Shown one piece after another: positions 9,319 through 18,229 of a stretch of 64,000 bases of DNA. Below the pieces are notes generated by a model, which was not told the origin of the DNA, did not search any database, and saw only the letters and a program-made list of their open reading frames with translations. Numbering within the stretch: the first letter of the stretch is position 1; each line of letters opens with the position of its first letter. The DNA is taken from assembly GCF_001553265.1 (NCBI RefSeq), contig NZ_KQ960593.1, positions 62,001 through 126,000 of the forward strand, given 5' to 3'. The stretch comes from Prevotella sp. DNF00663. GTDB lineage: Bacteria; Bacteroidota; Bacteroidia; Bacteroidales; Bacteroidaceae. A program made the translations under genes and the position numbers.

Positions 9319-9356
9319 AAGAGCGGATGTCCGGTAGGGCATCCGCTCTTTTTCTT
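9319..9356 (+). terminator. Terminator after carB, possibly bidirectional
   Basis: Perfect 11-base arms AAGAGCGGATG (9319-9329) and CATCCGCTCTT (9340-9350) around a 10-base loop, then TTTCTTT. It may also stop the opposing exporter gene, which ends at 9378. Confidence 0.85.
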
Positions 9357-9377
9357 TGTGCTTTATCAGTAGTTTCC

Positions 9378-10787
9378 TTATGCTTGTTTCAACTCTGTGG
9401 CAGCTTCGTGTTTTCGCTGTCGCTCTATCACCATATCGAGAAGCTTCTTATTGCGCTTCGGTGTTACCATTCGACGAACGAAGATGTTGGGAATAGCCAA
9501 GCCTATGGCGATGAACAAGATAATCAGTGTAGCTCTGATACCATTGTACATAGCCACCGTTACCTCGCCCACAATACCGTGCATATCGATGAATGCAAAC
9601 AGTGAACGATACATCAATACGCCCGGAATCATAGGGATAACGCAGGGTATAGACAGGCAGTGATGAGGCATGTGGAACCAATGCATGGCTTGCGTACAGA
9701 TGATACTGATGAGTGCCGAACCCACAAATGAACCTGTAATCAAGCCCATATCCAATCCTATATTATCAGTACTGGGACCTAGATTCACGAAGTTTCGTGT
9801 ACAGACAGCGATGATTCCGCCTATGGCTAATACCGGTAACAGACGTTTGGGGAAGTTGTATATGGTTGCGAATCCCATGGCCGAGATGGCTGCGGCAATA
9901 GAGAATTCAAGATAAGTGTGGTGAGGTATCATACTCAGGTCTTTGACAAAGTTGTCGATACCACATACTTCTATCGCTAATGCGATACCAAATGCCATAG
10001 ACAGAACAAACATAAGCGTGATGACAGCACGTGTTATGCCTATCTGGACGTAATTTGTCAGCATGTCGCTTACTGAATTGATGATGGGCACACCCGGCAC
10101 TATGAATAGCGTACATGCCATCAATGGATGCCACGGAGTGTCTGTATGAAGTACCGAAGCCAGCATATCAGGCATAGCAGCCATAACTTCTGTAGAGAGT
10201 GAGAAGTTGGCAAATAGCCAAGCAATGAGTGTTGCTACGAAAGCCGAAATAGCAATATTCACATACGTGTTCGACCCTTTCTTATTCAAGTATGTCTTCA
10301 GTTGCATGCCAAACATGGCTGCTATTGAAGCATAGAAGAAGGCGGTCCAGTCGCATCCGAACTGTATACAGAAGCCACCGCAGGCAAATCCGCTGCAAGC
10401 TGCTACTTCCCAATCGGTATAACTGTTCTTCTTGTTCTTGATTTCATTCAATGCTTCCTCGTATTGTTCGAGCGAATAGTCTTCCTTTATAGCCAGCCAT
10501 GATAGTTTACTGATGGCAGTGATGGTGGCCATGTTGATGCCGTGTTTGTCGCAACGCTTGTATTTGCTGTATAAATGGCCGTCGATACACACGTTGACCA
10601 TCAAGATATTAAAGTTAAAGTAGATATGCATGTCTTCCTCAATGATGCCTAAGAATGCGGCAACACGCTTCATATTGCGCGAAATACGAGCTGTGTCGGC
10701 GTTACTCGACATGAGGAGACATCCTGTGTCTAAGAGTAGTTCTAACTTCTTAATGACGATTGCTTCTGAATTACAATTATTATCCAT
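9378..10787 (-). CDS. Threonine/serine exporter family protein (ThrE, two-domain)
   Basis: A 469-residue membrane protein of the ThrE family, known for exporting threonine and serine. The N-terminal soluble part (residues 1 to about 115, starting after an acidic lead with LLDTGCLLMSSNADTAR) is followed by about ten membrane segments in two blocks. These correspond to the DUF1212 half (to about residue 275) and the ThrE_2/DUF3815 half (about 300-445, with PMIPGVLMYRSLFA). Some bacteria carry the two halves as separate genes; here they are fused. It is a single-gene unit with its own promoter, convergent with carB. The substrate cannot be read from the sequence. Confidence 0.85.
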   Translation of the reverse strand: MDNNCNSEAIVIKKLELLLDTGCLLMSSNADTARISRNMKRVAAFLGIIEEDMHIYFNFNILMVNVCIDGHLYSKYKRCDKHGINMATITAISKLSWLAIKEDYSLEQYEEALNEIKNKKNSYTDWEVAACSGFACGGFCIQFGCDWTAFFYASIAAMFGMQLKTYLNKKGSNTYVNIAISAFVATLIAWLFANFSLSTEVMAAMPDMLASVLHTDTPWHPLMACTLFIVPGVPIINSVSDMLTNYVQIGITRAVITLMFVLSMAFGIALAIEVCGIDNFVKDLSMIPHHTYLEFSIAAAISAMGFATIYNFPKRLLPVLAIGGIIAVCTRNFVNLGPSTDNIGLDMGLITGSFVGSALISIICTQAMHWFHMPHHCLSIPCVIPMIPGVLMYRSLFAFIDMHGIVGEVTVAMYNGIRATLIILFIAIGLAIPNIFVRRMVTPKRNKKLLDMVIERQRKHEAATELKQA

Positions 10788-10832
10788 GCTTCTTTTGTAG
10801 TCTTTGAAATGATGTTATCTGAATTTTCTGTG

Positions 10833-10840
10833 CAAAGTTA
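10833..10840 (-). promoter_or_regulatory. -7 element of the ThrE-family gene
   Basis: TAACTTTG on the minus strand, about 45 bases upstream of the ATG. I see no convincing -33 TTTG. Confidence 0.45.
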
Positions 10841-10877
10841 GTCAAATAAATATTGACGTAAATATGTTTCTGAAGAA

Positions 10878-10917
10878 ATATAAAAAGTCTGCTATCGATT
10901 TTGTAGATAGCAGACTT
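10878..10917 (-). terminator. Terminator after the YidE-type transporter gene
   Basis: Perfect 12-base arms 10885-10896 (AAGTCTGCTATC) and 10906-10917 with a 9-base loop. On the minus strand the stem is followed by TTTTTATA. Confidence 0.8.
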
Positions 10918-10962
10918 GTAGAATGGGTTAATTCTTGTCTAAATCTAAAATACTAATCTTCT

Positions 10963-12651
10963 TTACCCCATTGCAAATATCATTATCTGTACCGTAACGA
11001 TGCGTAAGAACATCGAGAACGGATATACGGTCGCGTAAGCTATGGCAGCCGAGTCGGTCGTAGTCAAATCGTTGCTGTATGCCAGTGCTGCCGGGTTGGT
11101 GTTGGCACCCGATAATACGCCCAGCAACGTGAAGTAGTTGAGATGGTATACATAGCGACCTATGAGTCCACCTATTAAGATTGGAAGCAGTGTGATGATG
11201 AAACCGAAGGCTATCCAAGTAGCTCCTTGTCGGCTGATAACAGTTTCTACGAACGAGTTACCGGCTCCCAAGCCCACACACGCCAAGAAGATACAGATAC
11301 CAATCTCGCGTATCATGAGGTTGGCGCTGATGGTATTGTAGGTCACGATGCGATATTTAGGACCGAAACATCCCATCAATATGGCTACGACAAGCGGTCC
11401 ACCAGTCAGTCCAAGTTTCAAAGGTGCAGGAATACCCGGTATCACGAAGGGTACGTTTGCTAGTATACAACCTAATGCAATACCCCAGAATATGGAGATA
11501 ATGTTTGGTGTATTGAGGCGTCGCATGGAGTTACCGAGTATCTTCTCGGTATGTCCTATGGCTAATTCTGAGCCGACAACCGTCACACGGTCGCCCATCT
11601 GGAGTTGCAATTGTGGTGTGGCTACAAGGTCTACACCCGAACGATTCACTCTCGTAATGTTAGCATTGAAGTTGCTTCTGATTCTTAATTGAGCCAAACT
11701 TTTGCCGTTTAGTTCCGGTTTGGTAATTAGAATCCTTCTCGAAATCAACTCTTTCTCGTATGGAGACCAGTCCATCTCAATGGAGTTACCCATCAGTGCG
11801 ATGATAGGTTCAATGTCTTTAGGGTTGGCGATAATCAGCAATTTGTCGCCAAGATGAATGGTTGTTTGTCCGTTGACGAGTGCATTGTGAGCTGCATTAT
11901 TGGCATGGACAATACGCGAGATGACGAACTGGCGTTTCACCATAGGACGAATGTGTTTGATGGTCATGCCATCAATCATCTCATTGGTCACCTCTACAGT
12001 GAATGTTCTTACGCTTAACTCCTCCAAGTGTCCTAATCCGGTGCGTGCATCCTCATCTTCTTCTTCCTTATTAATTCTAAGGATGTATCTCAAAAGCATG
12101 AAAGCTAAGATGACACCGAATATACCTAATGGATAAGTTACGGTGTAACCTAGTGCGATTTCCGGTGCATCAATACCGTTCAAGTCGCTGTTTGCCTGCT
12201 GAGCAGCACCTAGTCCCGGTGTATTGGTCACGGCTCCGGAGAGTATACCGGCCAATGTGGTGATAGGAGTCTGCGTGGTGAAGTGCAGCGTGATGGTGAT
12301 AATCACACTCAAGAATATCGTGATGATGGCTAGCATGGTAAGTGTTTTACCACCCTTACGGAATGAAGAGAAGAAACTTGGACCTACTTGCATACCGATA
12401 GAGTAGACAAAGAGAATTAGTCCAAACTCTTTCATGAAGTGCAATAGATGCTCATCGAGGTTCAAATTGAATTGGCCGAACAGGATACCGAAGAAGAGTA
12501 TCCACATCAGTCCAAGCGATACATTACCTATTTTGATTTTTCCTAGCGACAATCCCATTGCTATAACAAGGGATAGAATAAGTACGGAGTGGGCTACACC
12601 GCCACCCCATAGTCCGGGCATTCCTTGAAATAAGTGCTCGATAATTTCCAT
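10963..12651 (-). CDS. YidE/AspT-type antiporter with two RCK_C domains
   Basis: A putative transporter of the aspartate:alanine exchanger family, 562 residues from the chosen start. It has about five membrane helices, two central cytoplasmic RCK_C (TrkA_C) ligand-binding domains (roughly residues 200-370, each ending in a GDKLLII / GDRVTVVG-type strand), then another five to six helices. Paired glycine-rich repeats GAVTNTPGLGAAQ and GANTNPAALAY are a hallmark of the family. An ATG exists ten codons upstream (12681), but it falls inside the -7 promoter element at 12679-12686, so 12651 is the likely start. Homologues exchange carboxylates or amino acids; the substrate here is unknown. Confidence 0.88.
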   Translation of the reverse strand: MEIIEHLFQGMPGLWGGGVAHSVLILSLVIAMGLSLGKIKIGNVSLGLMWILFFGILFGQFNLNLDEHLLHFMKEFGLILFVYSIGMQVGPSFFSSFRKGGKTLTMLAIITIFLSVIITITLHFTTQTPITTLAGILSGAVTNTPGLGAAQQANSDLNGIDAPEIALGYTVTYPLGIFGVILAFMLLRYILRINKEEEDEDARTGLGHLEELSVRTFTVEVTNEMIDGMTIKHIRPMVKRQFVISRIVHANNAAHNALVNGQTTIHLGDKLLIIANPKDIEPIIALMGNSIEMDWSPYEKELISRRILITKPELNGKSLAQLRIRSNFNANITRVNRSGVDLVATPQLQLQMGDRVTVVGSELAIGHTEKILGNSMRRLNTPNIISIFWGIALGCILANVPFVIPGIPAPLKLGLTGGPLVVAILMGCFGPKYRIVTYNTISANLMIREIGICIFLACVGLGAGNSFVETVISRQGATWIAFGFIITLLPILIGGLIGRYVYHLNYFTLLGVLSGANTNPAALAYSNDLTTTDSAAIAYATVYPFSMFLRIVTVQIMIFAMG

Positions 12652-12678
12652 GATTGATCGTAATTGATTTTGCAATTG

Positions 12679-12710
12679 CAAAGTTATTACATTTAATATA
12701 GAACATCAAG
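12679..12710 (-). promoter_or_regulatory. Promoter of the YidE-type gene
   Basis: Minus strand CTTG (12710-12707), 20 bases, TAACTTTG (12686-12679). This fixes the start codon at 12651 rather than 12681. Confidence 0.65.
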
Positions 12711-12780
12711 TGGTGGTAATTATATTCAGAGAGTGCTGTTATTAGTATTTTCGATAGCCATAGTTGTCTTATTGCAAAGT

Positions 12781-12912
12781 GTCGGCAGCGTTACTGCAAT
12801 GGCCGAACAGCGTTGCTGCAGTGCTTGTTCAGCATGCTTGCCTCGACTTTGCAGCGAGTTAAGGGGGAGAAATTAGGAGTGGGAAATAAGGAACTTGAGG
12901 ATGGGAGATAGG
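12781..12912 (+). repeat. REP-like intergenic repeat, copy 2, with purine-rich tail
   Basis: This 325-base gap (12652-12976) has no gene. Besides the promoter at its left end and a terminator at its right end, it holds GC-rich units (ggcagcgttactgca, aacagcgttgctgca, ttcagcatgcttgcc), then gcagcgagttaag and a purine-rich tail (ggagaaattaggagtggga) shared with copies 3, 4 and 5. Confidence 0.55.
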
Positions 12913-12913
12913 C

Positions 12914-12950
12914 ACAATAAAAGGGGAATCGGGTTTAGCCCGATTCCCCT
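12914..12950 (-). terminator. Terminator after the acidic-tail protein gene
   Basis: Perfect 12-base arms 12922-12933 (AGGGGAATCGGG) and 12939-12950 around a 5-base loop; on the minus strand it continues into TTTTATT. Confidence 0.8.
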
Positions 12951-12976
12951 GATGGTCGTTTGTAATATCTTTCTGT

Positions 12977-13795
12977 TTAATAGTTGTCGTCGTCAGACAT
13001 ATCCTCGGCTTCCATATTGAGGTCGTCCGGATTTTCCTCAAAGGTCGTGCGATAACTCTCTTCTGTCAATTTGTCTTCGTCGAAAACATCCTCATCGTCA
13101 TCGGGCTCGTTGTAACTATCCTTGATTTCCGGTAAGTCTTCATCATCGGTATCAATGGTATCTCCATCTAAATCCAACTTATCCATATCGTCATCACTAT
13201 CAAATCTTACCCTTGGTCTTTCTAATTCAGGCTTCTCTTTAGCGAAGATGGCTTCAATCCATCCACCCTTTGGAATTTCAAGCACATCAAATCCGTCGGC
13301 TACCTTCTTCTCATACATGCCACCTTTCTTGTGTAGTCTGTCTTTGGGAAGAGTAGTAGTGCTGATGTCGAAACCATGTTCGATGATGTCTCTGATGCTT
13401 TGTGAAAGTGAATCCCAGCCACCGCCAAAATTTCGGTCGATGCATTCTAGCAACTTTGTAGCAGAGATATGGTGTATATTTTCGTAGGTAAGATCGGATA
13501 CACGCATGATGGTGCGTTTCTTCAATGCCCACTTGTTCTTGTTGTTTTCGTCTATTCTGATGCGTCCAATCTTGAATCCGCGGTCTTCATACTTCCTGAT
13601 GACCTCTGGTTTATCAATCTTAATTTCTTCTGCATCGAATGCGCTTTTGATGACATCTATGTAATGTCTCGTGTTATCCTTGAGGTCTGCATCTTTCTCA
13701 GCAGCCTCCCACATACGGAATATGTCATTCTCCTGAATATCCCATACATTGCTTTTGCTTAGCGTCTTTAGGGTTAATACTTTCTGTTGTCTCAT
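12977..13795 (-). CDS. Conserved-looking protein of unknown function with a long acidic tail
   Basis: I do not recognise this 272-residue protein. Residues 1 to about 195 look folded: a charged, mixed alpha/beta sequence with KWALKKRTIMRVSDLTYE near 88-105 and a FGGGWDSLSQSIRDIIE block near 122-138. Residues about 195-272 are almost entirely Asp and Glu with a few Ser, Thr and Asn, so probably disordered. There is no signal peptide or membrane segment, so it should be cytoplasmic. It has its own promoter and terminator and is divergent from rarA. A tail like this often mimics nucleic acid or binds basic proteins, which is inference only. Confidence 0.75.
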   Translation of the reverse strand: MRQQKVLTLKTLSKSNVWDIQENDIFRMWEAAEKDADLKDNTRHYIDVIKSAFDAEEIKIDKPEVIRKYEDRGFKIGRIRIDENNKNKWALKKRTIMRVSDLTYENIHHISATKLLECIDRNFGGGWDSLSQSIRDIIEHGFDISTTTLPKDRLHKKGGMYEKKVADGFDVLEIPKGGWIEAIFAKEKPELERPRVRFDSDDDMDKLDLDGDTIDTDDEDLPEIKDSYNEPDDDEDVFDEDKLTEESYRTTFEENPDDLNMEAEDMSDDDNY

Positions 13796-13845
13796 ATGTG
13801 TGATTGCTATTTATCTTACCTTAAACTCAGTCTTGGATAGCGCTG

Positions 13846-13877
13846 CAAAAGTACATACTCTGTATCATATTCACAAA
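13846..13877 (-). promoter_or_regulatory. Promoter of the acidic-tail protein gene
   Basis: Minus strand TTTG (13877-13874), 20 bases, TACTTTTG (13853-13846): full consensus match. It is back to back with the rarA promoter. Confidence 0.7.
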
Positions 13878-13893
13878 CTTTTCAAAAGGAATT

Positions 13894-13925
13894 TTTGTAT
13901 TTCTCCTCCTTATTCTCTATTTTTG
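13894..13925 (+). promoter_or_regulatory. Promoter of rarA, only about 10 bases from its ATG
   Basis: TTTG (13894-13897), 20 bases, TATTTTTG (13918-13925). Transcription should begin at about 13929-13934 and the ATG is at 13935, so the mRNA would be leaderless or nearly so. Confidence 0.7.
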
Positions 13926-13934
13926 CATACATAT

Positions 13935-15209
13935 ATGAGTGAACCGTTAGCAGAGCGAATGCGACCCAAAACTTTGGACGATTATGTCGGCCAAAAACAT
14001 CTCGTAGGAGAGGGAGCCGTATTGCGCCAAATGATAGACACAGGTAGGATTTCCTCATTTTTGTTATGGGGACCACCGGGTGTTGGAAAGACTACACTTG
14101 CACGTATTATTGCCAATAAGTTAGACACTCCGTTCTATACTTTAAGCGCTGTGACAAGTGGAGTAAAGGACGTTCGCGACGTCATAGCAAAGGCCAAGGA
14201 AAGCAGATTCTTCAATACCGCATCGCCAATCTTGTTTATTGACGAGATTCATCGGTTTAGTAAATCGCAGCAAGACTCCTTGCTTGGTGCAGTGGAGCAG
14301 GGGGTGGTGACATTGATCGGGGCTACGACGGAGAATCCTTCGTTTGAAGTGATTAGGCCGTTGTTGTCACGTTGTCAGTTGTATGTTTTGAAATCGTTGG
14401 AGCAAGACGATTTATTGGAACTGCTCCATAAAGCTATTACGACGGATATATATTTGAAAGAGCGCCGTATAGAACTGAAAGAGACCGGAGCCATGTTGCG
14501 GTATAGTGGTGGAGATGCGCGTAAATTGCTGAATATATTGGAACTGGTAGTAGAGTCTGAGGGGAAGAACGATGTGGTGATTACCGACGACTTGGTAGTA
14601 AACCGGCTGCAACAGAACCCTTTGGCCTATGATAAAGAGGGGGAAATGCACTACGATATCATCTCGGCATTCATCAAGAGCATCCGTGGGAGCGACCCTG
14701 ATGCAGCCTTATACTGGATGGCTAGGATGATAGAAGGCGGTGAAGACCCTCAATTTATCGCTCGTCGACTGGTCATTAGTGCCTCCGAAGATATAGGATT
14801 AGCCAATCCCAACGCTTTGTTATTGGCTAATGCGGCTTTCGATGCGGTCATGAAAATAGGCTGGCCTGAGGGGCGTATCCCGTTGGCGGAGGCTGTTGTG
14901 TATCTCGCTACGAGTGCCAAAAGCAATTCAAGTTATCTTGGTATTGATGCAGCGCTGGAGAAAGTGCGACAGACAGGAAACCTTCCTGTGCCGCTACATT
15001 TGCGTAATGCTCCGACCAAACTGATGAAACAGTTGGGTTATCATGATGGTTATAAGTACAGTCATGACTATCCTGAGCACTTCGTACAGCAACAGTATAT
15101 GCCCGATGAACTGGTGAACGACAGGTTATGGCATGCACAACCCAATGCGGTAGAGACGAAGTTGAAAGATCGCATGACTCGTTTTTGGGGTGATAGATAT
15201 GAGAAGTAA
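13935..15209 (+). CDS. rarA: Replication-associated recombination protein A (RarA/MgsA), AAA+ ATPase
   Basis: A AAA+ ATPase of the clamp-loader clade that acts at stalled replication forks. It has 424 residues from the ATG at 13935. That start begins MSEPLAERMRPKTLDDYVGQ, the canonical family start; the open frame extends upstream but lacks family sequence and would overlap the promoter. The Walker A motif is GPPGVGKTT (46-54), the Walker B is LFIDEIHRF and sensor 1 is GATTENPSF. The C-terminal tetramerisation region holds ALYWMARMIEGGEDP. The next gene starts 30 bases on. Confidence 0.95.
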   Translation: MSEPLAERMRPKTLDDYVGQKHLVGEGAVLRQMIDTGRISSFLLWGPPGVGKTTLARIIANKLDTPFYTLSAVTSGVKDVRDVIAKAKESRFFNTASPILFIDEIHRFSKSQQDSLLGAVEQGVVTLIGATTENPSFEVIRPLLSRCQLYVLKSLEQDDLLELLHKAITTDIYLKERRIELKETGAMLRYSGGDARKLLNILELVVESEGKNDVVITDDLVVNRLQQNPLAYDKEGEMHYDIISAFIKSIRGSDPDAALYWMARMIEGGEDPQFIARRLVISASEDIGLANPNALLLANAAFDAVMKIGWPEGRIPLAEAVVYLATSAKSNSSYLGIDAALEKVRQTGNLPVPLHLRNAPTKLMKQLGYHDGYKYSHDYPEHFVQQQYMPDELVNDRLWHAQPNAVETKLKDRMTRFWGDRYEK

Positions 15210-15239
15210 TATATATAAAGGTATAAAGATATTAATAAA

Positions 15240-16196
15240 ATGAAAATCGTTGAATTGGATGCTCATGCTATCAACCCCGGAGATCTGTCTTGGGAAGGGT
15301 TGAAATCATTAGGCGAATTTGTGGAATATGAACGTTCTACGGGCAAAGAAGTTGTAGAACGAGCCAAAGATGCTGACGTGGTACTGACCAATAAGGTGTC
15401 TATTCGTGAGAAAGAAATGAGCCAATTGCCTAAGTTGAAGTATATTGGTGTGATGGCAACAGGCTATAATACCATAGACTTGGAGGCAGCTCGGAAACGT
15501 GGTATTGTCGTGACAAATATTCCGGCATATAGCACTGATAGTGTGGCGCAGATGACTTTTGCCCATATTCTTAATATTATGAATCGGGTAGACCATTATG
15601 CTGAGCTTAACAGACAAGGCAAATGGAGCGACAATCCCGACTTTTGTTATTGGGATAGTCCGTTACATGAGATTGCCGGTAAGACGCTTGGTATCATTGG
15701 ATTAGGCAATATTGGTATGAAAGTAGCAATGATTGCTAAGGAATTCGGAATGGATGTATTTGCTTATACAAGCAAGAATTCGGCTGATTTACCTGATGGC
15801 ATTCAGAAAACAACGCTTGATGGACTGCTCTCTGTGAGCGATATTCTGACTTTGCATTGTCCACTTACGCCCGAAACAAGGGAGATGATTAATAAGGAAA
15901 CCATCAAGATGATGAAGCAAGGTGCTATTATTATCAATACCGGGCGTGGTCCGTTGGTTGATGAGCAAGATGTGGCTGACGCGTTGGAAAGTGGCCAATT
16001 GGCTGGATATGGGGCTGATGTGATGTACGAGGAACCTCCTCGTAAAGACAATCCATTGCTCCGTCAGCCCAATGCTTTTATAACTCCGCATGTGGCATGG
16101 GCCACTTTTGAGGCACGCAAACGCTTGGTTGATATTTGCGTAGAGAATGTGAAAGCTTTTATTGATGGCCATCCTATTCATGTAGTAAACTCATAA
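15240..16196 (+). CDS. D-2-hydroxyacid dehydrogenase, glycerate/hydroxypyruvate type
   Basis: An NAD(P)-dependent 2-hydroxyacid dehydrogenase of 318 residues. The split catalytic domain (N-terminal plus C-terminal helix) surrounds a Rossmann domain with GIIGLGNIG (about 151-159). The catalytic set is visible: the arginine in NTGRGPLVDE, the glutamate in DVMYEEPP and the histidine in TPHVAW. It most resembles the hydroxypyruvate/glycerate dehydrogenase (HprA) branch, but substrate assignment within this family is unreliable. It lies 30 bases after rarA and 4 bases before the TRIC-family gene, so all three are probably co-transcribed. Confidence 0.9.
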   Translation: MKIVELDAHAINPGDLSWEGLKSLGEFVEYERSTGKEVVERAKDADVVLTNKVSIREKEMSQLPKLKYIGVMATGYNTIDLEAARKRGIVVTNIPAYSTDSVAQMTFAHILNIMNRVDHYAELNRQGKWSDNPDFCYWDSPLHEIAGKTLGIIGLGNIGMKVAMIAKEFGMDVFAYTSKNSADLPDGIQKTTLDGLLSVSDILTLHCPLTPETREMINKETIKMMKQGAIIINTGRGPLVDEQDVADALESGQLAGYGADVMYEEPPRKDNPLLRQPNAFITPHVAWATFEARKRLVDICVENVKAFIDGHPIHVVNS

Positions 16197-16200
16197 TAAC

Positions 16201-16842
16201 ATGTTCTATCAAGATCCTGAGGTTGTTCGTACGGTTCAACAAGTTCTAGAATTCGTCGGTACTTTCGCGTTTGCTATATCAGGTATCCGTCAGGCGGCGG
16301 CTAAACATTTCGATTGGTTTGGCGGTTTTGTGTGTGGATTTGCTGTTGCTATTGGTGGCGGAACGCTGCGCGACGTCATGTTAGGAACCACTCCTTTCTG
16401 GATGACATCGTCTATTTATATCGTTTGTACGGTTATTGCGCAGTTGTTTGTGATTGTTTTTGCACGGTCACTTAATAAGTTGGACAATGCGTGGTTGGTT
16501 TTTGACACCATAGGTTTGGCTCTGTTTACCATTGCCGGTATGCAGAAAACCTTGCAATTCGGTTATCCTTTCTGGGTTGCCATCATCATGGGATGCATTA
16601 CCGGAGCCGCTGGTGGAGTGATAAGAGATGTGTTTCTCAATAAAGAACCGCTTATTTTCCAGAAAGATATTTACGCCATGGCTAGTATCTCAGGCGGTTT
16701 GGTGTATTGGGGGCTTGTCTCTTTAGAGGTAAATGTGGGTATAGCGTCTATTGTTACGTTTTTGATTATCTGCGTCATTCGCTTCTTGGCCGTTCGATAC
16801 CATATATCATTGCCTATTTTGAAAGATGAAAATGGAGGTTGA
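16201..16842 (+). CDS. TRIC/UPF0126-family membrane channel (YadS/YicG type)
   Basis: A 213-residue membrane protein with seven predicted helices in two repeated halves. Each half carries the family's glycine-rich GGGxxRDV motif: IGGGTLRDVMLG in the first and AGGVIRDVF in the second. Prokaryotic TRIC homologues form trimeric cation channels, and some relatives have been linked to amino-acid uptake, so the solute here is open. It begins 4 bases after the dehydrogenase stop codon, which suggests translational coupling, and is closed by a bidirectional terminator. Confidence 0.88.
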   Translation: MFYQDPEVVRTVQQVLEFVGTFAFAISGIRQAAAKHFDWFGGFVCGFAVAIGGGTLRDVMLGTTPFWMTSSIYIVCTVIAQLFVIVFARSLNKLDNAWLVFDTIGLALFTIAGMQKTLQFGYPFWVAIIMGCITGAAGGVIRDVFLNKEPLIFQKDIYAMASISGGLVYWGLVSLEVNVGIASIVTFLIICVIRFLAVRYHISLPILKDENGG

Positions 16843-16853
16843 TATTTACCAAC

Positions 16854-16889
16854 AATAAAGCCCGACAAGTGTCGGGCTTTATTGTTTTA
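16854..16889. terminator. Bidirectional terminator between convergent genes
   Basis: Inverted repeat 16854-16867 / 16870-16883 (AATAAAGCCCGACA and its complement), effectively an 11 to 13-base stem with a tetraloop. It is flanked by T-rich sequence on both strands, so it can stop both the TRIC gene and the purine permease gene. Confidence 0.85.
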
Positions 16890-16904
16890 TGCTTGTTTGA
16901 TTAT

Positions 16905-18206
16905 TTATTCAAATACAAATTTCAGGATAAAGATAATGGATAGAGCTATCAACATGGGGTTGAGCGCCTTGAATTGTCCTGTACATAACTTGATGATGAC
17001 ATAGGCAAGGATACCTAAGCAGATACCATCTGCGATAGAATAGCAAAGTACCATCGTAATCATTGTGATGAAAGCAGGGAATGCTTCGCTCACATCGCTA
17101 AGGTTAGTCTTCTTTACACAGTCAATCATCAAGACTCCTACAAGTACCAATGCACCACTGGTAGCTGCGCTGGGAATAACCAAGAATAACGGACTCAAGA
17201 ACAAACTGAGCAGGAACAGGCATCCTACAATGAACGAGGTGAGTCCACTTCGACCGCCTTCAGCAATTCCTGAAGCGCTCTCAATGTATGTTGTGATAGT
17301 GGAACTACCTAGCATTGCACCGCAAGTTGTACCGATAGCGTCGCTCATCATGGCCTCTTTTACATGTGGAATGCTACCGTCCTTTTCTACGATACCGGTT
17401 TTTTCTGATAAGCCAACGAGTGTTCCGATGGTATCGAAAACGTTGACAATAAGAAGTGTGAACACCACGATGACCGTGTTGAAGTTCATCAATCCGTCGA
17501 AATCAAACTTCCAAAAGACAGGTGATATATCCTGTGGAGTGGAGACGGGAGACCATCCTGACTCCATTTGAGTGACTCCCATGGGGATTCCAATGATGGT
17601 TGCTGCCAAGATGCCATAGAACAAAGAGCCTTTCACATTCCTTGCCATGAGGATTCCACTGCCCAAGATGGCGATGAGCCCTAATATACATTCAGGTGTA
17701 AAAGCACCTAGACCAACGAATGTTCCTTCCTTGGCTACGATGATACCGGCATTCTTTAATCCGATAAAAGCGATGAACATACCGATTCCGGCACTGATGG
17801 CGTAACGCAGATTCAGCGGGATTGAGTCGAGAATCATTTCTCTGACGTTTAAGAAAGTAATCAAGATAAAGATGATACCTTCTATCAACATGATGGTCAA
17901 ACTCTGTTGCCAAGTGTATCCCATAGCCTGACATAGGGTGTAGGCAAAGAATGCATTCAGTCCCATACTGGGTGCTTGGGCAAATGGAAGCTTTGCCATG
18001 AAAGCCAGCAAGAGCGTGGCTATGGCGGCAGCTATGGCCGTTCCGGTGAATAATGCACCTTTATCCATACCTGTTGTAGCTAGGATAGCGGGGTTAACAG
18101 CAAGAATGTAACTCATCGTTAAGAAGGTTGTGGCGCCTGCAATAAGCTCCGTCTTTACCTTCATGGTCTGTGGATTGAATCCAAGTGCTTTTTCAAGAAA
18201 ACTCAT
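16905..18206 (-). CDS. NCS2-family nucleobase permease (AzgA/PbuG-like)
   Basis: A 433-residue proton-linked transporter with about 13-14 helices, of the AzgA-like adenine/guanine/hypoxanthine branch. It shows the family start (FLEKALGFNPQ), GATTFLTMSYILAVNPAIL, APSMGLNAFFAY (substrate-site region), and the second-half blocks FDTIGTLVGL and GSSTITTYIESASGIAEGG. It is the last gene of a three-gene minus-strand operon behind a 5'-nucleotidase and NudC, so it could import purine bases freed outside the cytoplasm. The start is 23 bases after the NudC stop codon. Confidence 0.9.
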   Translation of the reverse strand: MSFLEKALGFNPQTMKVKTELIAGATTFLTMSYILAVNPAILATTGMDKGALFTGTAIAAAIATLLLAFMAKLPFAQAPSMGLNAFFAYTLCQAMGYTWQQSLTIMLIEGIIFILITFLNVREMILDSIPLNLRYAISAGIGMFIAFIGLKNAGIIVAKEGTFVGLGAFTPECILGLIAILGSGILMARNVKGSLFYGILAATIIGIPMGVTQMESGWSPVSTPQDISPVFWKFDFDGLMNFNTVIVVFTLLIVNVFDTIGTLVGLSEKTGIVEKDGSIPHVKEAMMSDAIGTTCGAMLGSSTITTYIESASGIAEGGRSGLTSFIVGCLFLLSLFLSPLFLVIPSAATSGALVLVGVLMIDCVKKTNLSDVSEAFPAFITMITMVLCYSIADGICLGILAYVIIKLCTGQFKALNPMLIALSIIFILKFVFE

Positions 18207-18229
18207 ATTGATTATTTATGTTAAAGGAT

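Noticed and set aside
12977-13800. The acidic-tail protein as a ribosomal or RNA-polymerase delta-like subunit
   Set aside because: The acidic tail recalls RpoE (delta), but the folded part shows no resemblance to it and delta is a Firmicutes protein.
13749-13934. The upstream extension of the rarA reading frame (62 extra codons)
   Set aside because: It runs through two divergent promoters and has no family resemblance; RarA proteins begin at MSEPLAERMRP (13935).
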